Part shown: positions 32,464-40,240 of the stretch, one piece after another
Layout: every line of letters begins with the position of its first letter
How positions within the stretch are numbered: the first letter of the stretch is position 1
From: an uncultured Eubacteriales bacterium
Lineage (GTDB): Bacteria; Bacillota; Clostridia; Oscillospirales; CAG-272
Assembly (NCBI GenBank): GCA_900546315.1
Contig: URCP01000009.1
Location: 1 to 51,618 of the forward strand
DNA length: 51,618 nt
Reading direction: 5' to 3'
The notes under the pieces: generated by a model
The model's database searches: none
What the model was told of the DNA's origin: nothing
Seen by the model: the letters and a program-made list of their open reading frames with translations, nothing else
Translations under genes and position numbers: made by a program

Positions 32464-33204
32464 TTGGAGAGATGCGAGTACAAGTACATACTCGACCCGG
32501 AAACGCGCGCCGCTCTCGAGGATGAAGTCCGCGCCATACTCCCGCCCGACGTCTACAGCGGCGGAAAGGAGTATACAATCTCAAGCGTTTATTTCGACGA
32601 CCCGCACAGGCGGTTGTATTACCAGACGCTCGACCGGGAGCCGTATCGCTATAAGCTCCGCCTCAGGGTATACGGGGACGCGAAAAGGGATTCCGCCTCG
32701 TTTTTCGAGATAAAATCGAAGTACCTCGGCCGCTCGCAAAAGCGCCGGCTCTGCCTTTCCCTTGGCGCGAACGAACGTCTGTGGCTCGATGGAACCATTC
32801 CCGATGATCTGCCGGCGGAGGAAAGGAAGCTCGCTGGTGATATTATCAGGCTCATACGCCGTGACGACCTGAGTCCGTCGGCGGTCGTCAGCTATGAGCG
32901 TCTGGCGTTCGCGGGCACTGGCGAGGAGCGGCTCAGGGTGACGTTCGACTCGGCGCTGCGCATACGGACCGGCGACCTCGATCTGACGCGCGGGAGCGGT
33001 GGAGAGCGCGCGATGCCGGATGGCATGACGGTGCTTGAGATCAAGAGCGGTAGAAACCTGCCGCTGGCGGTGACACGGCTTATCGGAAAATACGGTCTGA
33101 AAAACGTTTCATATTCAAAATACGGGCAAACCGTCTTTAATAGCAGAAAGGATATAATGACATGGACGATATCGCAGGAGTTTTCGGAAGTCTCGGACAG
33201 GTGA
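32464..33204 (+). CDS. VTC-domain polyphosphate polymerase-like protein
   Basis: This protein contains the VTC domain, a tunnel-shaped fold (CYTH-like) that in the yeast VTC complex makes polyphosphate from ATP. Motifs: CEYKYILDPETRA, YTISSVYFDDPHRRLYY, PYRYKLRLRVYG, FFEIKSKYLGRSQKRRLCLS, PSAVVSYERLAFAG, RVTFDSALRIR and the C-terminal MTVLEIKSG. The basic and acidic residues of the tunnel (Lys/Arg in YKYI, KLRLR and IKSK, plus the EIK glutamates) are retained. No membrane helix is present. The frame is open to an ATG at 32443, but GGAAGGAG (32445-32452) lies after that ATG, so a TTG start at 32464 (MERCEYKYIL, 246 residues) is proposed. It overlaps the next gene by 43 bases. Enzymatic activity is inferred from the domain only. 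Confidence 0.85.
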   Translation: MERCEYKYILDPETRAALEDEVRAILPPDVYSGGKEYTISSVYFDDPHRRLYYQTLDREPYRYKLRLRVYGDAKRDSASFFEIKSKYLGRSQKRRLCLSLGANERLWLDGTIPDDLPAEERKLAGDIIRLIRRDDLSPSAVVSYERLAFAGTGEERLRVTFDSALRIRTGDLDLTRGSGGERAMPDGMTVLEIKSGRNLPLAVTRLIGKYGLKNVSYSKYGQTVFNSRKDIMTWTISQEFSEVSDR

Positions 33205-33851
33205 ACACCGGGGCGGTGCTTTTTGACATAATACTGACAACACTCGCGAGCATGGCGCTCGGTGTGCTCATCACTTTGTTTTACGCTTATATGAACCGGA
33301 AAAAAGGCTTCACGCTCGAGTTTTCGGTTACGATCATTGCGATAAGCTCTGTCATCGCGATGATTATCGCCGTCATCGGGACGAATATCGCGAGTGCTTT
33401 CAGCCTGGCGGGCATAATGTCAATCGTGAGATTCCGCTCGCTTCAGCAGAAGACGTCGGACATAGCGTTTCTTTTCGTCGCGATGGCGGCGGGACTGACT
33501 GCCGGACTCGGGCTTCTGCTGCCGGCGCTCGCGTTTGTTGTCCTGACGGGGGTGCTGCTCAACCTTTATGTGTTCCTTGCCGGCAGGGTGAAGCCGGAGA
33601 CACGGCTCGTGAAGATATGCGTTCCCGAGTCGATGAGCTTTGACGGGCAGTTTGACGAGGTGCTCAGAAAGCACACGCTGAGCTATGACCTGAAGCGCGT
33701 ACGCCTGATAAGCTCCGGCACGGTCATGGAGCTCGCTTATACCGTCAATCTGAAGGATCTCTCCGGTGTTTCCGCGCTGCTTTCCGATATACGCGAGAAG
33801 AATTCCAACTTCAATGTCGTTCTGATGTACGACGCGGACGACGAGCGATGA
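33162..33851 (+). CDS. DUF4956 domain membrane protein
   Basis: A 229-residue protein with about four membrane helices (roughly 18-42, 50-74, 78-92 and 102-140) and a soluble C-terminal domain (about 145-229). The core SLAGIMSIVRFRSLQQKTSDIAFLFVAMAAG, a conserved segment with RFR and D, is the DUF4956 signature. It overlaps the end of the VTC gene by 43 bases and its stop overlaps the CotH start (ATGA), so it is translated with both. The function is unknown. A membrane partner for the VTC or CotH protein is a reasonable inference from the genetic linkage. Confidence 0.85.
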   Translation: MDDIAGVFGSLGQVNTGAVLFDIILTTLASMALGVLITLFYAYMNRKKGFTLEFSVTIIAISSVIAMIIAVIGTNIASAFSLAGIMSIVRFRSLQQKTSDIAFLFVAMAAGLTAGLGLLLPALAFVVLTGVLLNLYVFLAGRVKPETRLVKICVPESMSFDGQFDEVLRKHTLSYDLKRVRLISSGTVMELAYTVNLKDLSGVSALLSDIREKNSNFNVVLMYDADDER

Positions 33852-36607
33852 GACGCGGGATATTGAGGCGTCTCCCGGCGCTCCTTCTGCTTTTTGCAAT
33901 GCTTTCATCCTGCTCCGGTGAGCCGGGGAACGACGAGACGATTGACCTTGAGACGACAGATACCGCCGGGACCGTCGTGTCGGAAGAGAATATGGAGAAC
34001 CCGCCCGCGGAACGACCTGAGGATACGGCGAGACTGTCCTTCACTGAGCCGCCGGGAATATACAAGGAGCGCTTCTCTCTTCATGTTGAGTCAGGCGCGG
34101 AGAAAAGACTCCTCAAAAAGCTTGAGATACGATATACGACTGATTCGTCGGTGCCGACGATCGACTCAAAGCTTTATGACCCGGAGGAGGGCATCGCGAT
34201 AACCTACCGCGGAGGCGGGGCGAGAGACCCTTCGAGCGTGAATATCATACGTTGCGCGGCTTTTGTCGACGAAGAGCAGGTCGGAGATGTCCTTACCGGG
34301 ACATATATCATTGCCGATCTTCCTGAAGTCAGGTATTCGACGATGATTGTGTCGATAGTCTGCGAACCGGACGATCTGTACGGCTATGAGCGCGGCATAC
34401 TTGTGCCGGGAAAGATACGCGACGACTTCCTGAGACATCGCCCGGCGACATGGACAAACGACTCGCTTCAGGACGCGAACTTCTTTCAGAAGGGGAGGGA
34501 GTGGGAGCGGCCCGCGCACGTCGAGTTCTACACGAAGGACGGCGAGCTCCTGCTCGGTCAGAATGTCGGAGTACGCGTCTCCGGCGGATGGAACCGGAAC
34601 AACTCGCATAAGTCGCTGAGGCTTTTCGCGAGATATGATTACGACGACACGAACGTCATGACCTTCGACGCGTATCCGGGGCTTGAGAGCCTTACAGGCG
34701 TTCCGGTCGGGAGCTTCAAGTCGCTTATCCTCCGCACGGGGAGCAACAATTTCTGGAACACGACGATTCAGACGCCGTTCCTGATGAGTCTCGGGAAGGA
34801 GATAGGCATTGACACGATGGAGTACCGGCCGGTCTGTGTATACCTGAACGGCAAATACTACGGCTTCATGGCGCTCTTTGAGGATTACAGCCCGACTTAT
34901 TTTGAGACGAACTACAATCTGCCGGCGGACGGCATAACCTGCATAAACGGCGCCGCAAAGGTGGACGGCAGTCCGCGCGACTGGGAACTCGACAACGGTC
35001 CAGAAAGCGAGCTCCGCGAGTTCCGGAAGATGATAAGCTATATAACGACTCTCGATATGCGTGAGGAGAGGTTCTACGAGAAGGCGTCCGAGATGCTCGA
35101 CCTTGATTCCTTCATCAGGTATATGTGCTTTCAGGGCTATATAGCGAACAGCGACTGGCCGCAGAACAACGTACGTGTATGGAGATACTATCCGAACGGC
35201 TATGACCCGGACGCGGAACAGTACGGAGCGGACGGACGATGGAGGTTCCTTCTGAAGGATCTTGATCTTGCCGCCGGATACGGTGACGGCGTCGAGGAGA
35301 GCATATTCAGGCGGCTTGACAGTGACGACGGCGGGCTGAGACTTAACGCCGTTTTCCAGAGCCTTTTCAGGAACGCGGATTTCAGGAACCGCGTGTACTG
35401 TTTCCTCTGTGACCTTCTGTCGACGACTATGCGGGTGGACAATGTTATGTCGAAGCTTGGTGAAATGGAAGCGAGCGCTCTCATCGAGATGCGCTATTAC
35501 GCGCCGTCGTGGGGCGCGAGCGGCGGGAGCAACGCGAACTGGCATGAGAACCTGTCGGCACCCGCGACGTTCTTCGCCTCGAGATATGATATCGTAAAGG
35601 ATAAAGTTTCAAAAAAATACGATTCACCGTACGTAGATCTCGAAGTGCTGATCGATGGCGAGGGCAAAGTGAATATCAGCACACTGACGCTCGACGCGGA
35701 CAGCGAGGAATCTTTGCAGTATCTTATAGGTCTTCGCATACCGGTTGCGGCTTCTCCGGCACGTGGCTGGCGTCTCAAAGAACTGACTGTTGATGGTAAG
35801 AATATCGACGGTGAGTTCATGATGACGCGGCGCAGCATGACGCTTAGGGCTGTTTTCGAACCTGACCCGGAATATTCAGAACCGGAATATGGTCTCGTGT
35901 TCAACGAGGCGCGGTATGAACAGCCACGCCTGAGCGAGGACAGCGATATGATCGAGCTTCTGAACTCCGGCGGCGCGCTGTATCTGAAAGGCTACAGACT
36001 GGTGCGCACGCGTGTGGACGAAGGCGGCAATACGAAGGAAAAGAGCTGGGATTTCCCGGCGATAACGATCCCGTCCGGCGGATACATGACAATCGCCTGC
36101 GATAAGCTCGGTACGCGGAAAGGTCAGACCGATTATCATGCGTCGTTCGGAATAAGGTCGGGCGACACATTGAGAATTGTCGACCGGCTCGGAAACACAG
36201 TCGATTCACTCACTCTGCCGCAGAGCGGGAACTATTCGACAGCGGCGCGTGACGAGACATCCGGGGAGTGGTATTTCGAACCGTACGCGACTTTCGGTGA
36301 GCCGAACACGCGCGCTGAGGGCTACAGGTTGTCAGATGTCATTGACGGAAGATGCCGCGGGCAGTTCATCCTGAACGGTAAGCTCGTCGAAGATTTCGCC
36401 GAGGATAAGAACGGCGTTTTCGTCGTGACGGAGCGAAACCTGCGCGATCTCGTCGGTCAGGAGCGATTCGGCAGATACGAGGAGCGGCTTTCGGCACATA
36501 AGGTGAACGGCGGGTATGACCTTGAAGGCGCGCTTGACCTGCTCAGCTACGGGTTGTATTATATCGATACGCTTGAATCTTATGTTCTTTACAGAATATG
36601 GAGATGA
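33848..36607 (+). CDS. CotH-kinase family secreted lipoprotein with C-terminal lamin-tail-like domain
   Basis: This 919-residue protein has a signal peptide ending in LSSC (Cys22). A chitobiase-type beta domain at about 60-150 (IRYTTDSSVPTIDSKLYDP) is followed by the CotH kinase fold at about 170-590: SGGWNRNNSHKSLRLF, FEDYSPTYFETNY, GYIANSDWPQNNVRVWRY (catalytic loop, about 435) and FLLKDLDLAAG (metal-binding D, about 470). A lamin-tail-like beta domain at about 660-800 (IELLNSGGALYLKGYRL) and a last C-terminal part follow. CotH phosphorylates a spore coat protein in Bacillus. This one is predicted extracellular and lipid-anchored. It is coupled to DUF4956 by an ATGA overlap. Substrates are unknown. 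The call is firm for the CotH domain and less so for the flanking domains. Confidence 0.87.
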   Translation: MRRGILRRLPALLLLFAMLSSCSGEPGNDETIDLETTDTAGTVVSEENMENPPAERPEDTARLSFTEPPGIYKERFSLHVESGAEKRLLKKLEIRYTTDSSVPTIDSKLYDPEEGIAITYRGGGARDPSSVNIIRCAAFVDEEQVGDVLTGTYIIADLPEVRYSTMIVSIVCEPDDLYGYERGILVPGKIRDDFLRHRPATWTNDSLQDANFFQKGREWERPAHVEFYTKDGELLLGQNVGVRVSGGWNRNNSHKSLRLFARYDYDDTNVMTFDAYPGLESLTGVPVGSFKSLILRTGSNNFWNTTIQTPFLMSLGKEIGIDTMEYRPVCVYLNGKYYGFMALFEDYSPTYFETNYNLPADGITCINGAAKVDGSPRDWELDNGPESELREFRKMISYITTLDMREERFYEKASEMLDLDSFIRYMCFQGYIANSDWPQNNVRVWRYYPNGYDPDAEQYGADGRWRFLLKDLDLAAGYGDGVEESIFRRLDSDDGGLRLNAVFQSLFRNADFRNRVYCFLCDLLSTTMRVDNVMSKLGEMEASALIEMRYYAPSWGASGGSNANWHENLSAPATFFASRYDIVKDKVSKKYDSPYVDLEVLIDGEGKVNISTLTLDADSEESLQYLIGLRIPVAASPARGWRLKELTVDGKNIDGEFMMTRRSMTLRAVFEPDPEYSEPEYGLVFNEARYEQPRLSEDSDMIELLNSGGALYLKGYRLVRTRVDEGGNTKEKSWDFPAITIPSGGYMTIACDKLGTRKGQTDYHASFGIRSGDTLRIVDRLGNTVDSLTLPQSGNYSTAARDETSGEWYFEPYATFGEPNTRAEGYRLSDVIDGRCRGQFILNGKLVEDFAEDKNGVFVVTERNLRDLVGQERFGRYEERLSAHKVNGGYDLEGALDLLSYGLYYIDTLESYVLYRIWR

Positions 36608-36629
36608 CATATAATCTGTGACTTTGATA

Positions 36630-36658
36630 TGGACACTGGGCTTCTGATATGATATAAT
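36630..36658 (+). promoter_or_regulatory. promoter of the WbsX-like gene
   Basis: TGGACA (36630-36635), 17-bp spacer, TATAAT (36653-36658) with TG at 36650-36651 (extended -10). Confidence 0.75.
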
Positions 36659-36708
36659 CAGATAACGATGCTTTCAGCGTCATTTTATGAAATGCGAGGA
36701 AAAACAAA

Positions 36709-37818
36709 ATGCAGAAATACGATGTGGCGGCATACATCTGGCCGTCCTACACAGGCGACGAGCCGCGCTCGAGGATGTTCTGGGGTGAGGGCATGGGAGA
36801 GTGGCAGTCAGTGAAGAACTCGGCGAGGAAGACTCCGGAGTACTTCTGGAACCGCAAGCCGCTCTGGGGATACGTGAACGAGGCTGACCCTTACGTCATG
36901 GAGAGCCAGATCTCCTGCGCGCACGATCACGGCGTCAACGTCTTCATCTACGACTGGTACTGGTACGACCGCAGACCTTTCCTTGAGCAGTGCCTCGACA
37001 ACGGCTATCTTAAGGCAAAGAATAACGATCTTGTGAAGTTCTACATCATGTGGGCGAATCACGACGCGAACAATGTCTGGAACATAAATCTCTCGGACAC
37101 CTTCCCGAATACGGTGATATGGGAGGGCTCACAGCCGCGCCCCGAGTTCGAGAGGGTCGTACACCGCGTGATCGATATGTACTTCTCTCACCCGTCGTAT
37201 TATAAGATCGATGGTAAGCCGATCTTCATGATCTATGACCTCGTGAACCTCGCGAAGGGTCTCGGCGGACCTGACGAGGCGGCGAAGGCGCTCGACTGGT
37301 TCAGGAACGAGGTCGTGAAAGCGGGGTTCCCGGGTCTGCATCTTCAGGCGGCGGCGTGGGGCATGAACGGCACGAACCTGTCCGGCGTCGACTCGAACGG
37401 AGGCATCACGAAGGCGGAGTTTGAGCGCATGGGCTTCGACAGCACGACGCATTATCAGTTCGCGCACTTCACGAACATGAACCGCGACTATCTCGAGATC
37501 CTCGAGGACGTGAAGCGGCAGTATGAGACGATCGAGAAGAATTACACGAAGACGATCTACTTCCCTCACGCGTCGATAGGCTGGGACAACAACCCGCGCT
37601 TCAGGAATTACAGGGAGTACTTCGCGAGAAACAACACGCCGGAGAACTTCGAGAAGGCGCTGAGAATGGCGAAGGACTATCTCGACCGTCATCCGGAGCA
37701 GCCGAAGCTCGTGACGCTGAACAGCTGGAACGAGTGGACCGAGACGAGCTATCTCGAGCCGGACGATCTTTACGGGTACGGGTATCTTGACGCCGTGAAG
37801 AGAGTTTTCGGGGAATAA
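36709..37818 (+). CDS. GH99/WbsX-like glycoside hydrolase or glycosyltransferase-associated protein
   Basis: A 369-residue TIM-barrel protein of the WbsX / glycoside hydrolase 99-like family. Marks are the start VAAYIWPSYTGDEPRSRMFW, the DPYVMESQISCAHDHGVNVFIYDWYWYD segment with catalytic-type acids, GKPIFMIYDLV, and the C-terminal LVTLNSWNEWTETSYLEPDD. There is no signal peptide. WbsX proteins are usually found in polysaccharide gene clusters; here the gene has its own promoter and stands beside an AraC regulator and rhamnosidase-type genes, so a role in glycan degradation is more likely than O-antigen synthesis. The ATG has GAGGAAA upstream. A terminator follows. Confidence 0.85.
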   Translation: MQKYDVAAYIWPSYTGDEPRSRMFWGEGMGEWQSVKNSARKTPEYFWNRKPLWGYVNEADPYVMESQISCAHDHGVNVFIYDWYWYDRRPFLEQCLDNGYLKAKNNDLVKFYIMWANHDANNVWNINLSDTFPNTVIWEGSQPRPEFERVVHRVIDMYFSHPSYYKIDGKPIFMIYDLVNLAKGLGGPDEAAKALDWFRNEVVKAGFPGLHLQAAAWGMNGTNLSGVDSNGGITKAEFERMGFDSTTHYQFAHFTNMNRDYLEILEDVKRQYETIEKNYTKTIYFPHASIGWDNNPRFRNYREYFARNNTPENFEKALRMAKDYLDRHPEQPKLVTLNSWNEWTETSYLEPDDLYGYGYLDAVKRVFGE

Positions 37819-37825
37819 TCAAAGT

Positions 37826-37869
37826 TCAGGAGGATGCCGCGGCATTGGCGTGACATCCTCCTGATTTTT
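37826..37869 (+). terminator. intrinsic terminator after the WbsX-like gene
   Basis: TCAGGAGGATG (37826-37836) and CATCCTCCTGA (37854-37864) form an 11-bp perfect stem followed by TTTTT. It overlaps the end of the convergent AraC gene. Confidence 0.85.
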
Positions 37870-38668
37870 ATATGCTTATCATATCTCTCGACGGCGGAAC
37901 CCCGAATTCCCTCTTGTAAAGTCTCGAGAAATAATAAATATCCGGGCACCCGACGAGCCTGCTGGCTTCGGAAACCGAACAGTCGCCGCCGCGCAGGAGC
38001 TCGCGCGCTTTCGTCATGCGCAGGGTGTTCTTGTATCTGACCGGCGAGACCCCGCAGCGGAGCCTGAATTCACGGCGGAAGGCGGACACGCTCATGCCGC
38101 AGAGCTTCGCGAGCTCTTCCGCCGAGACGTCGGTCTGATAGTTGTTTCTGAGATAGGTGACGGCGTTCCAGACGCGGTCGCACTCCTGCTTCAGGGTGTC
38201 GGCAGCGCTGTCGGCGGCTACCTGCTTGATTATACCGAAAAAGATGGCGGTGCAGTCGTATATGTAGCCGAAGTCGCTGCGCATGAAGATCTCCTCCGCG
38301 CGCTCGAACCACGCGAGATACTTTCCCGAGCGGTCGTGCGCCGCGATTTCTATCCGGTCGCCGAGAGGTTTTGACGCGGGGTTTCCCCCGACGATGAAGT
38401 TCATCGAGATGAATCCGCCTTCCATTATGTCCCAGTGCGAGATATATTCGCAGTCGCATGGGAGATAGACGATGTCCCCGGCGCCCGCCGAGAGCCCGCC
38501 GCCGTCCGGAAGATCGAAGTTTATGACGCCGCTCTTCACGTAGAAGAACCTGTCAAAGCGTTTCATCCCGCGGCGGCAGGTCGTATATACGGGCGGTACA
38601 GGTCTTCCTTCATGGACGCCGAGCATTTTTATACCGACGCCGTCCGACAGCATTTTGAGATTGAGCAT
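37868..38668 (-). CDS. AraC-family transcriptional regulator
   Basis: A 266-residue regulator with an N-terminal cupin-like sensor domain (RFFYVKSGVINFDLPDGGGLSAGAGDIVYLP) and a C-terminal double helix-turn-helix (about 167-262: ELAKLCGMSVSAFRREFRL and VSEASRLVGCPDIYYFSRLY). It is divergent from the Gfo/Idh/MocA gene, with back-to-back promoters in between, and so probably controls that gene and perhaps the GH78 gene. The ATG at 38668 follows AAAGGAG. The ligand is probably a sugar or sugar derivative; this is inference. Confidence 0.92.
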   Translation of the reverse strand: MLNLKMLSDGVGIKMLGVHEGRPVPPVYTTCRRGMKRFDRFFYVKSGVINFDLPDGGGLSAGAGDIVYLPCDCEYISHWDIMEGGFISMNFIVGGNPASKPLGDRIEIAAHDRSGKYLAWFERAEEIFMRSDFGYIYDCTAIFFGIIKQVAADSAADTLKQECDRVWNAVTYLRNNYQTDVSAEELAKLCGMSVSAFRREFRLRCGVSPVRYKNTLRMTKARELLRGGDCSVSEASRLVGCPDIYYFSRLYKREFGVPPSRDMISI

Positions 38669-38699
38669 TTCTGTACTCCTTTCTTTGGGTCCTGATTAT

Positions 38700-38728
38700 A
38701 TTATACAAATAAAAAATCGTTTTGTCCA
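38700..38728 (-). promoter_or_regulatory. promoter of the AraC regulator gene
   Basis: Minus-strand TGGACA (38723-38728), 17-bp spacer, TATAAT (38700-38705). Its -35 directly abuts the -35 of the divergent oxidoreductase promoter, so a regulator bound there could affect both. Confidence 0.7.
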
Positions 38729-38756
38729 TTGCAAATTCCGGCAAATGCTGTATAAT
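38729..38756 (+). promoter_or_regulatory. promoter of the Gfo/Idh/MocA gene
   Basis: TTGCAA (38729-38734), 16-bp spacer, TATAAT (38751-38756). Confidence 0.7.
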
Positions 38757-38817
38757 ATAGGTATAACGGTAACGATCCGCGGTCGTATCGGTCAAACTGA
38801 AAGGAATGGTATTATCA

Positions 38818-40067
38818 ATGAACAGAAAAATACATATAGGCGTGGTCGGTCTCGGCGCTTTCTCGAGCGACTTCATAAAGCTCTTCGGAATGCACCCGGA
38901 CGTTGAGGAGGTCGCGGTCTGTGACCTTCTCCCGGAGCGCGTCGCGAAATCGCGGAAGGAGCACGGTATAAAGCGCGGCTTCACATCGTTTGACGAGATG
39001 CTGAAATGCAAGGATCTCGACAGTATCGCGATATTCACGCAGCGCCACCTTCACGCGGAGATGGTGGAGAAGGCTCTCGACGCCGGGAAGAACGTCTACA
39101 GCGCTGTCCCGATCGCCTGCACGGTCGAGGACATCGGGAAGATAATCGACAAGGTGAAGAGCAGTCATCTCGTCTATATGATGGGTGAGACCTGTTACTA
39201 CTACCCCTGCGCGATATTCTGCCGCCAGAGGTACGAGAAGGGCGATTTCGGTCACTTTGTCTACGCGGAGAGCCAGTATTACCACGATATCACCGAGATG
39301 TACGGAGATTTCAGCCGGAGCGGAGGGGACGCGTGGCGGCGCGTGGCGGGGATACCGCCGATGTTCTATCCGACGCATTCGGCGTCAATGGTTCTGTCGG
39401 CAATACATGAGCACGCGACGAAGGTGTCCTGCTTCGGTCTAAGGGATGATTTCCACACCGACAATATCTACGGCGATGGAAAGAATGAGTGGGACAACCC
39501 GTTCTCGAACGAGACGGCGCTCCTGCGCATGAGCGGCGGCGGTGTCGTCCGTCTGAACGAGTTCCGCAGAGTCGGCATAAACAAGCCGTCGTCCTACATG
39601 ACCTCGGCTCGTATGAGTGCTCCGTGACGCAGCACACGTTCCAGCGCGGAGCAGCGTCGGGCGAGTCCACTCTCGAGAATGTCGGAAAGCTTGTCAACAC
39701 CTGCCGCTATAACAATGAGATGGCTCTCGGAGGGCTCGAGGCTCCGGCGAACGGCGTCAGATACATTGAGGGCTTCTCGCCGATACAGGATCGTTCGAGA
39801 CTGCCGAAGGCTATGCGCAGGCTCGCTCCGGGACCGCATTACAACACGCACGCGTTTCTCGTCGACGATTTCTGCCGCGCGGTGGTTGAGGAGAAGCTCC
39901 CGCCGAACAACGCGTGGGACGCCGCGAGGTACATGCTTCCGGGTCTTATAGCGCATGAGTCGGCGCTGAGGGACGGAATGCTGATGGACGTCCCGGATTT
40001 CGGAGACGCTCCGGAGAGCTTTGAGCGGCTGACCTGCCTGAAGAAGGACTATTACGAAGAAGACTGA
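38818..40067 (+). pseudogene. Gfo/Idh/MocA family oxidoreductase, broken by a one-base frameshift
   Basis: This is an NAD(P)-dependent sugar or inositol dehydrogenase-type protein. The N-terminal Rossmann fold IGVVGLGAFSSDFIKLFG is at residues 5-22, the YSAVPIACTVEDI segment (normally EKPxx) is near 95-107, and the C-terminal domain is rich in beta strands. The reading frame (38806-39627) ends in ...NKPSSYMTSARMSAP-stop, and the next frame continues the family with GSYECSVTQHTFQRGAASG through to ...LKKDYYEED at 40067. Inserting one G at about 39605-39607 would join the frames (...YMTSGSYECSV). It could be a true inactivation or a sequencing error. The ATG at 38818 (MNRKIHIG) is preferred over one at 38806 that abuts the AAAGGA site. 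Confidence 0.85.
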
Positions 40068-40075
40068 ATGTGAAG

Positions 40076-40103
40076 CGGATCGCCGTCGGGCGGTCCGTTT
40101 TCT
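40076..40103 (+). terminator. intrinsic terminator after the oxidoreductase gene
   Basis: CGGATCGCC (40076-40084) and GGCGGTCCG (40089-40097) form a 9-bp stem with one G-U pair and a 4-base loop, followed by TTTTCTT. Confidence 0.75.
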
Positions 40104-40156
40104 TGACCGCTTTCAGGATGTATTTGACCGATTCCGTCATTAATTTCCGGGGCTTA

Positions 40157-40185
40157 TTGACAAAATGGCGTTTTTAGTGTATAAT
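40157..40185 (+). promoter_or_regulatory. strong promoter of the GH78-like gene
   Basis: Consensus TTGACA (40157-40162), 17-bp spacer, consensus TATAAT (40180-40185). Confidence 0.85.
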
Positions 40186-40208
40186 CGAATCAAGACCATG
40201 AAAGGAAC

Positions 40209-40227
40209 TGCCGGTCGGATACCGGCA
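40209..40227 (+). promoter_or_regulatory. hairpin between a ribosome binding site and the GH78 start codon
   Basis: TGCCGGT (40209-40215), CGGAT loop, ACCGGCA (40221-40227). It lies between AAAGGAA (40201-40206) and the ATG at 40241. The spacing is too long for the ribosome site unless the hairpin folds. Confidence 0.4.
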
Positions 40228-40240
40228 ATTGGTATTCAAT

